DNA of 64,000 nucleotides from Pandoraea anapnoica. Its GTDB lineage: Bacteria > Pseudomonadota > Gammaproteobacteria > Burkholderiales > Burkholderiaceae. The position numbers and the translations under genes are program-made. This document shows, piece after piece, positions 52,681 to 60,986 of this stretch (position 1 is the stretch's first letter; the number at the start of each line of letters is the position of its first letter). The notes beneath the pieces are model-generated. The model did not search any database, was not told the DNA's origin, and was given only the letters and a program-made list of their open reading frames with translations. The stretch spans positions 124,001-188,000 of the forward strand of contig NZ_CABPSP010000008.1 of the NCBI RefSeq assembly GCF_902459765.1. Direction: 5' to 3'.

Positions 52681-53589
52681 ATGACGCCTGACCAATTGCT
52701 GACCTTCGCGACGGTGGCCGAACTGGGCAACATCAGCCATGCGGCGCAGGCGTTGCACCTGTCGCAGCCAGCCGTTTCCGGCCAATTGCGGCTGTTGCAG
52801 GAGTCGTTCGGCGAGCCGCTGTACCGACGTGACGGTCGCGGCATCCGCCTGACCGCCGTGGGCGAGCAGGTGGCCGTCTACGCCAACAAGCTGCGTCAGG
52901 ACTACCGTCAGGCGATAGCGCTGCGCGACAGCTTGCGGGGACTGGAGACGGGCGCGCTGCGCATTGGCGCGAGTACGACGCCCGCGAGCTATCTGTTGCC
53001 ATACGTCATCGCGGAATTCCATCAGCGCTACCCGGCGGTCGGGCTGCATATCGTCGACGGCAACACGAGCGAGATCGTGGCGCAGCTCGACCGGCTCGAC
53101 GTCGCATTTATCGAGGGGGCGGTGCCGCCCGGGTTGTCCCCGGAGATTGCGGTGCGTCCGTGGCGCGACGACGAGATCGTGGCGATTGCGCGCGCCGATC
53201 ATCCGCTCGCACAGCATCCGGCAGGCGCGTCGTTGCAGAGCATCGCGGCCTATCCGCTGATCATGCGCGAACCCGGCTCCGGTGTGCGGGCGCTGGTGGC
53301 ACGCGCCTTCTCGGTATCGGGACTGGAGCCGCGCGTGGCGCTCGAACTCGCGGGGGTGGAAAGTATCAAGGAAGCCGTACGCGCAGGCATGGGCGTGGGC
53401 TTCGTGTCGGCCATGTCGATGCGTCACGAAGACGCCGCGCTTGCCACAGTGCGCATCGATCCGCCGCATGGCCTCAAGCGCTTGCTCACCGCGCTCGTGC
53501 CGCATGCCGACGCGTTATCACGTCCCACCGAGCGCTTTCTCGCTCAATGTTTTGCAGGGGACGCAGCCGATCCGGCGCAGATGCGGTGA
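52681..53589 (+). CDS. LysR-family regulator, CysL/CbbR-like
   Basis: 302 aa. HTH: MTPDQLLTFATVAELGNISH, AAQALHLSQPAVSGQLRLLQ, EPLYRRDGRGIRLTAVGEQV. The effector domain has ALRIGASTTPASYLLPYVIA and GLHIVDGNTSEIVAQLDRLD with IMREPGSGVRALVARAF, a pattern typical of the CbbR/CysL subgroup. Target unknown; the adjoining genes are a PfkB kinase upstream and a convergent SDR gene. Preceded by an inverted repeat suggesting autoregulation. Confidence 0.88.
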   Translation: MTPDQLLTFATVAELGNISHAAQALHLSQPAVSGQLRLLQESFGEPLYRRDGRGIRLTAVGEQVAVYANKLRQDYRQAIALRDSLRGLETGALRIGASTTPASYLLPYVIAEFHQRYPAVGLHIVDGNTSEIVAQLDRLDVAFIEGAVPPGLSPEIAVRPWRDDEIVAIARADHPLAQHPAGASLQSIAAYPLIMREPGSGVRALVARAFSVSGLEPRVALELAGVESIKEAVRAGMGVGFVSAMSMRHEDAALATVRIDPPHGLKRLLTALVPHADALSRPTERFLAQCFAGDAADPAQMR

Positions 53590-53690
53590 CACGTGAGAAC
53601 GACCCCACCGTGCGCCGCACGGCACTCGTCGCATCGCGAAGAACCGGATCGGCGCGTCAGACCGATCCAGGGTCTGCTCCCCCTACAACC

Positions 53691-54797
53691 CTATTTGAAA
53701 TCCCACGCCATCTGTTCTGCGACCGACGTCGCTTCGGACGACCGCACGCACACGTCCAGATAGTCGGTCACGGCAGGCGGCGGGGGCGTACCTTCGCCGA
53801 GCAGACGACGGTTGTCGAATACATAGTCGAGCGCCGCAAAAGCGCCATAGCGACGCAACGCCTTCGCCATCAGACGGCTATTACCATGCCCCAACTGGCG
53901 CGCCAGCGCAGGCGTCAGCCGGTCGATCTCCGCTTCGCCGATGTGACGGAAGCGCTCGCCAAGGGGCGCCACGCCGCGCGCTCTGGCCAGCGCCGCCTCG
54001 ATTTCGCGAATCGTACGTGCGCTGCCCTCGCCCGCCGACACGTGATACAGGTCGTGACGCAGTCGGGGCAGGAACGCGAGATCGATGAGAGCATCGGCGC
54101 AGTAATCGACCGGCACGACGTCCAGACGGTCGTCGAGCCCGCACGTGAACGCACCCAGCAACTGCACCATCCGGAACATCCAGAAAATGCTGCCCGACGG
54201 CTCGCACCCGAGGCGCGTATGCCCCACGACAATGGACGGCCGCGCGATCACCAGCGGCAGACCCGGCCACTCGCTGCGCAGACGCCGTTCGGCCTCCGCC
54301 TTCGACGCCGTGTAGGCCACCACCTGATGATCGGCAAGCGCCAGCTCGTGCGACTCCTTCACCAAGCCGGACAACGCATCGCCGCACGCCATGGCGGTGC
54401 CGACATGCACGAACCGCTCCAGCACCGGCGACGCCGCGACCGCGCGCGCCAGCGCTAACGTCCCGGTCACGTTGACGGTATCGAGTTGCGGATGTGCCGA
54501 GAAGCTCGCAATCGCCCCGGCGTGAATCACATGCGTGACGCGACGCATGCGCGGGTCGTCGTCGAACGTCACCGGCTGCGCCAGATCGCCGCAAACGATG
54601 TTCGCTTCGGTGAGCGTCAGCCGATGCACAGGTGCCACGCGAAAACGGTCCATTGCGGCGCGTACACGGGCAAGACCGTCGCTGCTGGTGCGCGCACGCA
54701 CGAGCAGCAATAACGACGGACCGAAGCCGTCCTTCAGAAGTTGGGCGACAACGGCGCCGCCCACAAAACCGGTACTGCCGGTGACGAGAATTCGCAT
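53691..54797 (-). CDS. Extended SDR protein (thioester-reductase/epimerase-like)
   Basis: 368 aa. Rossmann start MRILVTGSTGFVGGAVVAQL, then CGDLAQ, VTHVIHAGAIASFSAH and NVTGTLALARAV, catalytic YTASKAEAERRLRSEW near residue 166, and VIARPSIVVGHTRLG. The profile matches the NAD(P)-binding_4 (male-sterility/thioester reductase) group of extended SDRs. Such enzymes reduce acyl thioesters or act as sugar/steroid dehydrogenases; no carrier-protein domain is attached. Substrate unknown. 42 bases downstream of mipA on the same strand, so probably cotranscribed with it. Confidence 0.82.
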   Translation of the reverse strand: MRILVTGSTGFVGGAVVAQLLKDGFGPSLLLLVRARTSSDGLARVRAAMDRFRVAPVHRLTLTEANIVCGDLAQPVTFDDDPRMRRVTHVIHAGAIASFSAHPQLDTVNVTGTLALARAVAASPVLERFVHVGTAMACGDALSGLVKESHELALADHQVVAYTASKAEAERRLRSEWPGLPLVIARPSIVVGHTRLGCEPSGSIFWMFRMVQLLGAFTCGLDDRLDVVPVDYCADALIDLAFLPRLRHDLYHVSAGEGSARTIREIEAALARARGVAPLGERFRHIGEAEIDRLTPALARQLGHGNSRLMAKALRRYGAFAALDYVFDNRRLLGEGTPPPPAVTDYLDVCVRSSEATSVAEQMAWDFK

Positions 54798-54839
54798 GGC
54801 GATGGCCTCACAGAACGATATGCGTCGCAGATCGCCCGA

Positions 54840-55745
54840 TCAGAACGTGTAGTCGAGCGTTGCCGCAGCCTGATAGTTGGTCTTGTTGAAGACGATGGGG
54901 CTCTTGGCCGCGTTGCCGGTGTAGCGCATCACGCCACCCGCGACTGTCGTGCTCCAGTGCTTGGTGAATTTGTGCGTCCAGTTCGCCGTCAGGCTCACGC
55001 CGTAAAGACCGCCGCCGGGAGCGTACTGACCGAAGCCGGAGTTCAGGCTCTGGTTGGCCGTCACACCGAAATAGGTTTGCGCGTATTTGCCGCTGGCGAA
55101 GTGCGCGGTAGCGCCGATGCCGACGGAATCCGCCGCCGACTTGTAGAGCACGCTATCGACCGAGAAGCGATAGATGTTGCCGCGGTCGCGGTTGGTCAGC
55201 GCAATGTCGGTCGCAACACTCACGACTGCAAGATCGCTGATTGCGTAACCGGCTTGCAACGTGGTGAAAAGCGATCCCTTGATGTTGCCCATGCCGCGCA
55301 GCTTCTTCGAACCGGAGTCGAGCCCCTTGGGGTCATCCTTACGGCCGCCGTCATACGACAGTGCGGCCGAGACGAAGAAGCCCGCTGGCAGCGACAGGCG
55401 ATAGCCGATGCCGCTCAAGCCGATGAACACGCCGATGGGCGTTTGCAGCGCAAGATTCAGCGCAGGTGTCGCACGGTATTCGTCGCTCCCCATGTAGCGC
55501 GGCGAGACACCCACACCACCGCCGAGGGTGAATTCGTAGCCGCTATCCGCCGCGTTCGTGGGCAGACTCTGGTCCTGCTGAATGCCGCTGTATCGGGCAG
55601 GCTCCACAGCCAGGGCTGACGAGGTGACACCAGCGAAAAGCACGCTCGCCGCCCCGGCCGCCGCGAGGCGATGCAAATGGCGATTGCCATGAAGGCTTCG
55701 GTGGACGCTGAGATGACGGAGGGGGCTGGTGAGACGGCTTTTCAT
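54840..55745 (-). CDS. mipA: MipA/OmpV family outer membrane protein
   Basis: 301 aa. A long basic N-terminus, then signal helix LAAAGAASVLFAGVTSSALA, then a beta-barrel with EFTLGGGVGVSPRYMGSDEY, RATPALNLALQTPIGVFIGL, IKGSLFTTLQAGYAISDLAV and FGQYAPGGGLYGVSLTANWT, ending in the barrel-assembly Phe (AAATLDYTF). MipA was described in E. coli as a scaffold between MrcB and MltA; OmpV-type members are outer membrane proteins. Divergent from an OmpR-type regulator, a very common pairing. ATG 55745 has TAGGAG upstream. Confidence 0.9.
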   Translation of the reverse strand: MKSRLTSPLRHLSVHRSLHGNRHLHRLAAAGAASVLFAGVTSSALAVEPARYSGIQQDQSLPTNAADSGYEFTLGGGVGVSPRYMGSDEYRATPALNLALQTPIGVFIGLSGIGYRLSLPAGFFVSAALSYDGGRKDDPKGLDSGSKKLRGMGNIKGSLFTTLQAGYAISDLAVVSVATDIALTNRDRGNIYRFSVDSVLYKSAADSVGIGATAHFASGKYAQTYFGVTANQSLNSGFGQYAPGGGLYGVSLTANWTHKFTKHWSTTVAGGVMRYTGNAAKSPIVFNKTNYQAAATLDYTF

Positions 55746-55882
55746 GGCACTCCTACAAAATTCGGTGAGTTTCGGTAGTGGGAAATTGGAACTTGGCATT
55801 GCGATCTGCGCATGGATCGCAAGTTGAACGCATGGTAGGCAAGAAGCCTTCGCGTGGCTGTTATCCGATTTAGGAGAGTTGT

Positions 55883-55904
55883 GAACAAATGTTTTCATTT
55901 GTTC
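55883..55904. promoter_or_regulatory. Perfect inverted repeat between mipA and the response regulator gene
   Basis: GAACAAATG-TTTT-CATTTGTTC: 9-base perfect arms, in the A+T-richer middle of the 294-base divergent region. Candidate operator for the adjacent OmpR-type regulator or another dimeric factor. Confidence 0.5.
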
Positions 55905-56039
55905 GCAGGTTTGAAACGCCCGCCCGGCGGGCCTCCGGGGCAGTAAAATGCGCCTCACGGGAGTGCTGCCGGCCATCGGACGCTTAACGCCGGACGTGGA
56001 AAACCGGGCGGCACAGAAAAATTGACAGGAATAACGTCC

Positions 56040-56744
56040 ATGTATCGAGTCTTGCTGGTCGAAGACGATGCACGCCTTGCCGCACTCGTTACCGAATATC
56101 TGCACGCCTATCGCTTCGAAGTGATGGTCGTGGGCGACGGCTCGCGAGCGCTCGAGCGGTTTCGCGCGTTTTCGCCGGACATCGTGATCCTCGATCTGAT
56201 GCTGCCGGGAATGGACGGCATGGAAATCTGCCGCCAGTTGCGCGCCGTGACTACCACGCCGATCCTGATTCTCACTGCACGCGAAGACACCTACGATCAG
56301 GTGGCGGGGCTGGAAGTCGGGGCTGACGACTATGTCGTCAAGCCGGTCGAGCCGCGTTTGCTACTGGCGCGACTTCGGGCCCTGTTGCGGCGTGTGGTGC
56401 CGAGCACCGAGCTGGAACTCGAGAACGACGACGGAATCGCGTTCGGTCAGTTGCGCATCGTGCCGCGCGACCGCATGGTGTTCTGGCGCGGCGCAACGGT
56501 CGAGCTCAAGTCCAATGAGTTCAGCCTGCTCCTGATATTGGCGCGCGGCGCCGGGCGAGTCGTCACGCGCGACGAAATCCTTCAGCAGTTACGCGGCATC
56601 GAATTCGACGGCATCGATCGCACGGTGGATGTCGGCATTTACCGGTTGCGCAAACGCTTCGAAGACACGGACGGTGAACCCCAGCGCATCAAGACCGTTT
56701 GGGGCCGGGGCTATCTGTTCAGCCCTTCGGCCTGGGAAAGTTGA
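56040..56744 (+). CDS. OmpR-family response regulator, RstA-like
   Basis: 234 aa. The receiver domain has MYRVLLVEDDARLAALVTEY, IVILDLMLPGMDGMEICRQL with the acceptor Asp near 52, ILILTAREDTYDQVAGLEVG and ADDYVVKPVEPRLLLARLRA. The C-terminal winged helix has ATVELKSNEFSLLLILARGA, RVVTRDEILQQLRGIEFDGI and TVWGRGYLF. The details (AREDTYDQVAGLEVGADDYV, VKPVEPR) resemble RstA. AGGA 9 bases before ATG 56040. Operon with its kinase 25 bases downstream; divergent from mipA. Confidence 0.93.
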   Translation: MYRVLLVEDDARLAALVTEYLHAYRFEVMVVGDGSRALERFRAFSPDIVILDLMLPGMDGMEICRQLRAVTTTPILILTAREDTYDQVAGLEVGADDYVVKPVEPRLLLARLRALLRRVVPSTELELENDDGIAFGQLRIVPRDRMVFWRGATVELKSNEFSLLLILARGAGRVVTRDEILQQLRGIEFDGIDRTVDVGIYRLRKRFEDTDGEPQRIKTVWGRGYLFSPSAWES

Positions 56745-56769
56745 AGGGAAATAAAGGGAGAGTTAGGGC

Positions 56770-58068
56770 ATGTTTCGCGTCCTGTTGAAGCTGTACGCGC
56801 TGGTAGGCATTTCTGTCGTTGCGTCGATTCTGATCATCACCTACACGTTCGGCCATCTGTTTCTGGACACCATGAACCGCTCCGCGCAAACGCAACTGGG
56901 CGGTTATGCGTGGCTGATCAACGAGAAGCTCGGCGACATTCCGGAATCCGAGTGGCCGCAGTTCGTCAAAGAATTTGCTTCGAAGACGCAGGACACCCTG
57001 ACGCTCCAACCACTCAAGGACTTCCCGGTAGAACGCGAGTACCTTCGCCAGGATCTCGAAGCGGGGCTACCGATCGTGAACGGCACCGACGGCGAGCACT
57101 ACGCCATGCGCCTGCGCAATTCGCAGTGGGTTCTGACGTCGGCAAGTGGTACCGATCTGAGCATGAAACAGATCAACTACCTTGCCTATGCCGTGGTGGC
57201 CTTACTCATGCTGATCTCCGTGTTGACCTGGGTGCGTTGGTACTGGTCCGATCTGAAGTCGCTCAACCGGGCGGCGATACGCTTTGGCGAAGGCGATTTC
57301 AGCTCACGTGCCAAGGTGTCGCGCTTTTCGAATATGACCGCACTCGTGCGCGTGTTCAACACCATGGCCGACCGTATCGAGCGGTCCATCAAAGCGCAGA
57401 AAGACATGATCAATGCCGTGTCGCACGAATTGCGCACGCCGATTGCGCGACTGGATTTCGGGCTGGAGATTTTGCAGCAACGGCGTCAGGAGCCGGACGC
57501 AGACGACCGGATCAACGCGCTCAAGGGCGATATCCGCGAGTTGGACGAACTGGTGACGGAGTTGCTTTCGCTTGCGCGACTCGACCAGATCACTGCGCCA
57601 CCGATGCGTCAGACGGTATCGTTGCGCCTGATGTTCGACAGTCTCGCGGCGAATTGCACGGAGGTATTGGCGACGCGCTCGATTGCGCTGGACATCGCGG
57701 CCGAGCCGGGCGCGGATCGTGTGGAGGTGGAGCCGAAGCTGCTGGCGCGCGCGGTACAGAACCTGCTCAACAATGCGATGCGGCACACGTCTCGACGCAT
57801 CGTCTGCGGCGCGCGGACGTGCGAGAACGGCGAGGTGATGATTTACGTGGACGACGATGGCGAGGGTGTCCCGACCGCCGAGCGGGCCCGCATCTTCGAG
57901 CCGTTCCACCGATTGGACAGCAGCCGCAACCGCGCGACGGGCGGCTTCGGCCTGGGTCTGGCCATCGTGCGTCGCATCGCGCTGCTCCACGGCGGGCGCG
58001 TGCGCGTCGAGACCTCGCCACTCGGCGGCGCCCGCTTCACGATCACGTTGCCAGCACCACCCGCCTGA
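56770..58068 (+). CDS. Sensor histidine kinase, RstB-like
   Basis: 432 aa. Helix 1 LYALVGISVVASILIITYTF, a small periplasmic sensor domain (residues about 32-135), helix 2 YLAYAVVALLMLISVLTWVR, HAMP (FGEGDFSSRAKVSRFSNMTA), H-box INAVSHELRTPIARLDFGLE with His near 219, N-box LARAVQNLLNNAMRHTSRRI, G1 VDDDGEGVPTAERARIFEPF, and G2 GGFGLGLAIVRRIALLHGG. Forms the two-component pair with the preceding regulator. The porin and ABC importer immediately downstream on the same strand are likely targets. Confidence 0.93.
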   Translation: MFRVLLKLYALVGISVVASILIITYTFGHLFLDTMNRSAQTQLGGYAWLINEKLGDIPESEWPQFVKEFASKTQDTLTLQPLKDFPVEREYLRQDLEAGLPIVNGTDGEHYAMRLRNSQWVLTSASGTDLSMKQINYLAYAVVALLMLISVLTWVRWYWSDLKSLNRAAIRFGEGDFSSRAKVSRFSNMTALVRVFNTMADRIERSIKAQKDMINAVSHELRTPIARLDFGLEILQQRRQEPDADDRINALKGDIRELDELVTELLSLARLDQITAPPMRQTVSLRLMFDSLAANCTEVLATRSIALDIAAEPGADRVEVEPKLLARAVQNLLNNAMRHTSRRIVCGARTCENGEVMIYVDDDGEGVPTAERARIFEPFHRLDSSRNRATGGFGLGLAIVRRIALLHGGRVRVETSPLGGARFTITLPAPPA

Positions 58069-58100
58069 AAACGCACGATCCCCCTCTTTCGGATGACGAC

Positions 58101-58139
58101 ACATTGTCATGTTCGCGACATGTTGGTCGCTTACATTGG
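58101..58139 (+). promoter_or_regulatory. Repeats in the porin promoter region
   Basis: CATGT-TCGCG-ACATG (58108-58122) is a perfect inverted repeat, and three ACAT-starting repeats (ACATTGTC 58101, ACATGTTG 58118, ACATTGGC 58133) are spaced 15-17 bases apart. They lie 34-71 bases before the porin start and could be tandem sites for the OmpR-type regulator encoded upstream. Inferred from spacing and symmetry. Confidence 0.4.
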
Positions 58140-58171
58140 CGGCTCAATTTAATCCCAAAGAGGACCTTGAA

Positions 58172-59308
58172 ATGAAGCCCAACCTCCGCATCGCGGCGGC
58201 AGGGTGCTGCCTGGCGTTCGCCAGCAGCCTGCCCATGCCCGCTCTGGCCCAGTCAAACGTTCAGCTCTACGGCTTGATCGACTCGGGCGTCGAATTCCTC
58301 ACCAACGCCGATAAGAACACCGCCGGTAGCGCCGTGAATCTCACGCGTGTCACGTCGGGCAACCTCGCCGGTTCGCGCTGGGGCCTGAAGGGCACCGAAG
58401 ACCTCGGCGGCGGCAACAAGGCGTTGTTCCTGCTCGAAAACGGCTTCAACCTCGGTAACGGCCAATCGCTTCAGGGCGGCCGCGAGTTCGGTCGTCTGGC
58501 CTACGTCGGCCTGTCGAACAAGTCGTTCGGCACCGTCACGATCGGCCGTCAGGGCGGTGTGTTCCTCGACTGGGTGAGCAAGTTCAACCCGCTCAACAAC
58601 GCCGTGTACGCCATCAAGATGCAGGACACGGCGTTCTCCGACCGTCTCGACAACAGCCTTCGCTACAGCGCCAGGCTCGGTGACTTCGAAGCCATGGTCC
58701 AGTACTCGAAGGGCTACGACGACGTGAGCTTCGGCGCGGCCAGCACCACGCCGGGCGACAACCGTCGCGCGCAGGTCGTCGACGCAGGTGTGCGCTACGC
58801 CAACGGCCCGCTCTCGTTCGTGATCGCTTACGATCAGAAGAACGGCGGCTCGACCCTGCCCAACGCAGCGATGACCTCGAAGGTCGGTGGCTACGAAGGC
58901 AACATGGACCGCCGTATCGCGGCGGCCGTGCAGTACTCGCTGCAAAGCGTCGATCTGTACGTCGGCTACCGTTACCTGAACGCCAAGGCCATCCATCTCT
59001 CGGCCCTGAATAAGAGCCCGGTGGAAGCGTCGAGCTACTACTGGATCGGCTCCACGTGGCACGCCACGCCGGCCCTCGACCTGTCGGCCACGGCCATGTA
59101 TCAGGACTTCTACGGCACGAACCGCGACCCGCTGTCGTTCCAGGTCAGCGCCGACTACAGCTTCTCGAAGCGTACGGACGTCTACGTCAACATGGGCTAC
59201 GTCGTGAACCGCAACGGCTCCGATCTCGGTCTGAACGGTTTCGGCACCAACGTCATCGCTGGCAAGAACCAGTTCGGTACGATGGCTGGTATCAAGCACA
59301 CGTTCTGA
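58172..59308 (+). CDS. Gram-negative porin (OmpC-like)
   Basis: 378 aa. Signal peptide from MKPNLRIAAAGCCLAFASSL to ALA, then QSNVQLYGLIDSGVEFLTNA, NLAGSRWGLKGTEDLGGGNK, ALFLLENGFNLGNGQSLQGG, RLAYVGLSNKSFGTVTIGRQ and a terminal Phe (MAGIKHTF). This is the betaproteobacterial trimeric 16-strand porin pattern. Allows small solutes across the outer membrane. Start ATG 58172 has AGAGG upstream. Unusually, its stop codon overlaps the start of an ABC ATPase gene (TGATG), suggesting a dedicated import module. Confidence 0.94.
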   Translation: MKPNLRIAAAGCCLAFASSLPMPALAQSNVQLYGLIDSGVEFLTNADKNTAGSAVNLTRVTSGNLAGSRWGLKGTEDLGGGNKALFLLENGFNLGNGQSLQGGREFGRLAYVGLSNKSFGTVTIGRQGGVFLDWVSKFNPLNNAVYAIKMQDTAFSDRLDNSLRYSARLGDFEAMVQYSKGYDDVSFGAASTTPGDNRRAQVVDAGVRYANGPLSFVIAYDQKNGGSTLPNAAMTSKVGGYEGNMDRRIAAAVQYSLQSVDLYVGYRYLNAKAIHLSALNKSPVEASSYYWIGSTWHATPALDLSATAMYQDFYGTNRDPLSFQVSADYSFSKRTDVYVNMGYVVNRNGSDLGLNGFGTNVIAGKNQFGTMAGIKHTF

Positions 59309-60006
59309 TGACGAGCGACGCTCTGCCTGCGCCGCAAGGCGTCGCCGTGTCGCTGCGCGCGCTGCACCAGACTTTCGGTGCAGCGCGCGTGCTCGACGGC
59401 ATCGACATCGATGTCCCGGCCGGCACCACGACCGCTTTGCTCGGCCCCTCCGGATGCGGCAAGAGCACACTGCTCAAACTGCTCGCCGGTCTGCTCGCCC
59501 CCACCGGGGGCGAAATCCGTTTCGACGACACCGTTGTCGCCAGCGCCAGCGTCTGCCACGCCCCCGAGCTGCGCTCACTCGGCATGGTCTTTCAGGACTA
59601 CGCCCTGTGGCCGCACATGAGTGTGGCCGCCAACGTGGCGTTCCCGCTGGAGATGCGCGGTGTGAAACGCACTGCGCGCGCCGAGCGCGTCGAAGAAGCC
59701 CTCACGCTCGTCGGCCTTGCCGGTCTGGGCACCCGCCGCCCGCAGGCGCTCTCCGGCGGCCAGCAGCAGCGCGTTGCGCTTGCGCGCGCCATCGTCTCGG
59801 CCCCGCGACTGCTCCTGTTTGACGAACCGCTATCCAACCTCGACCGCGATCTGCGCACGCGTTTGTGCGCCGATATCGGCGCCCTGCTCTCACGCCTTGG
59901 CACCACCGCCGTCTATGTCACCCATGACCGCGAAGAAGCCGAGGCGCTGGCCGACCAGATCGTGATCCTCGCCCACGGGCGCGTTGACAAACGTATTACG
60001 AGGTAG
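59308..60006 (+). CDS. ABC transporter ATP-binding protein, FbpC-like but short
   Basis: 232 aa. Walker A LLGPSGCGKSTLLKL near residue 46, Q-loop LGMVFQDYALWPHMSVAANV near 93, signature LSGGQQQRVALARAI near 147, Walker B LLLFDEPLSNLD near 167, switch His VYVTHDREEAEALADQI near 200. The nucleotide-binding domain is complete, but the C-terminal TOBE-type regulatory domain of FbpC/PotA/MalK (another 100 or more residues) is missing. ATG 59308 lies in the porin stop codon. Energises the permease at 61 kb. Confidence 0.9.
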   Translation: MTSDALPAPQGVAVSLRALHQTFGAARVLDGIDIDVPAGTTTALLGPSGCGKSTLLKLLAGLLAPTGGEIRFDDTVVASASVCHAPELRSLGMVFQDYALWPHMSVAANVAFPLEMRGVKRTARAERVEEALTLVGLAGLGTRRPQALSGGQQQRVALARAIVSAPRLLLFDEPLSNLDRDLRTRLCADIGALLSRLGTTAVYVTHDREEAEALADQIVILAHGRVDKRITR

Positions 60007-60012
60007 CCCATA

Positions 60013-60984
60013 ATGCTCCACCGCAAAATTATCGCGACACTCACCATGGCCTTTGCTGCAAGCGTTGGCGTTCAACACGCGCATGCGCTGACCGTCTATA
60101 CCGCCGGCCCCGGCAACCTCAGCAAGAAGCTCGCTGCAGGTTTCGAGAAGAAGACCGGCATCAAAGTCGATGTGTTTCAAGCCACGACCGGCAAGGTGAT
60201 GGCGCGCATCGAAGCCGAACAGGCCAACCCGCGTGCCGACGTGCTCATCTCGGCCTCGTGGGACACCGCGCAGGATCTCGAAAAGCGCGGCTGGCTGGCC
60301 CCGTTCCAGAGTGCCAACGCCTCGCGCGTGCCGGCCCCGTTCAAGACGACGCATTACGTCGCGCAAGGCCTCTCCGCGCTCGGCATCGTGTGGAACGCCA
60401 AGTCGGGCACGCCGGAACCGCATGACTGGCGCGATCTGACCAAACCCGCGTATCGCAATCTCGTGACGATGCCTGACCCAGCCCTCTCCGGCGCGTCCGC
60501 CGACCTGCTGCTGGGTCTGCAAGCGCGTCTGGGTGGCGAAGCGTGGAAGCTCTTCGACGAGCTGAAGCAAAACGGCATGGTCGTGTCCGGTCCGAACGCT
60601 CAGGCACTCAACCCGGTGTTGCAAGGCGCGAAGGCCGCCGTGTTCGGCGCAGTCGACTACGTCGCCTATGCCGCCGCCGCACAGGGCGAAGCCGTGAAGG
60701 TGATCTTCCCGACGAGCGGCACGGTCATCGCACCGCGTCCGATGATGATTCTGAACACGTCGAAGCAGCAGAGCGAAGCGCGTCAGTTCATCGATTACGT
60801 GCTCTCGGAAGAAGGCCAGCAGATGGTGGCCGAAGCGTGGCTGATTCCGGCACGCGAAGACATCGCCATCAAGCGCGCGTCGTTCAAGGATCTGCGTCTG
60901 CTGCCGCAAGGCGACGCGCAATCGTCGAGCGCCTCGCGCGCCGACGTCCTGGCACGTTTCGCCAAACTCAACGGCCAGCACTAA
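60013..60984 (+). CDS. ABC transporter substrate-binding protein, FbpA/AfuA type
   Basis: 323 aa. Signal peptide MLHRKIIATLTMAFAASVGV to AHA, then LTVYTAGPGNLSKKLAAGFE, KKTGIKVDVFQATTGKVMAR, ADVLISASWDTAQDLEKRGW, YVAQGLSALGIVWNAKSG, TMPDPALSGASADLLLGLQA and a late AEAWLIPAREDI. The fold is that of ferric, 2-aminoethylphosphonate and sugar-phosphate binding proteins. The adjacent Tyr-Tyr iron ligands of classical FbpA are not seen; the region reads FGAVDYVAYAAAAQ. So the substrate may be a phosphorylated compound rather than iron. GAGG 9 bases before ATG 60013. Confidence 0.85.
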   Translation: MLHRKIIATLTMAFAASVGVQHAHALTVYTAGPGNLSKKLAAGFEKKTGIKVDVFQATTGKVMARIEAEQANPRADVLISASWDTAQDLEKRGWLAPFQSANASRVPAPFKTTHYVAQGLSALGIVWNAKSGTPEPHDWRDLTKPAYRNLVTMPDPALSGASADLLLGLQARLGGEAWKLFDELKQNGMVVSGPNAQALNPVLQGAKAAVFGAVDYVAYAAAAQGEAVKVIFPTSGTVIAPRPMMILNTSKQQSEARQFIDYVLSEEGQQMVAEAWLIPAREDIAIKRASFKDLRLLPQGDAQSSSASRADVLARFAKLNGQH

Positions 60985-60986
60985 CG

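Noticed and set aside
59056-59307. N-terminal extension of the ABC ATPase into the porin gene
   Set aside because: The extension reads the porin out of frame; ATG 59308 gives a normal ATPase N-terminus.
60543-60986. N-terminal extension of the ABC permease through the binding-protein gene
   Set aside because: The extension is a shifted reading of the binding-protein gene; GTG 60987 gives a normal permease N-terminus.
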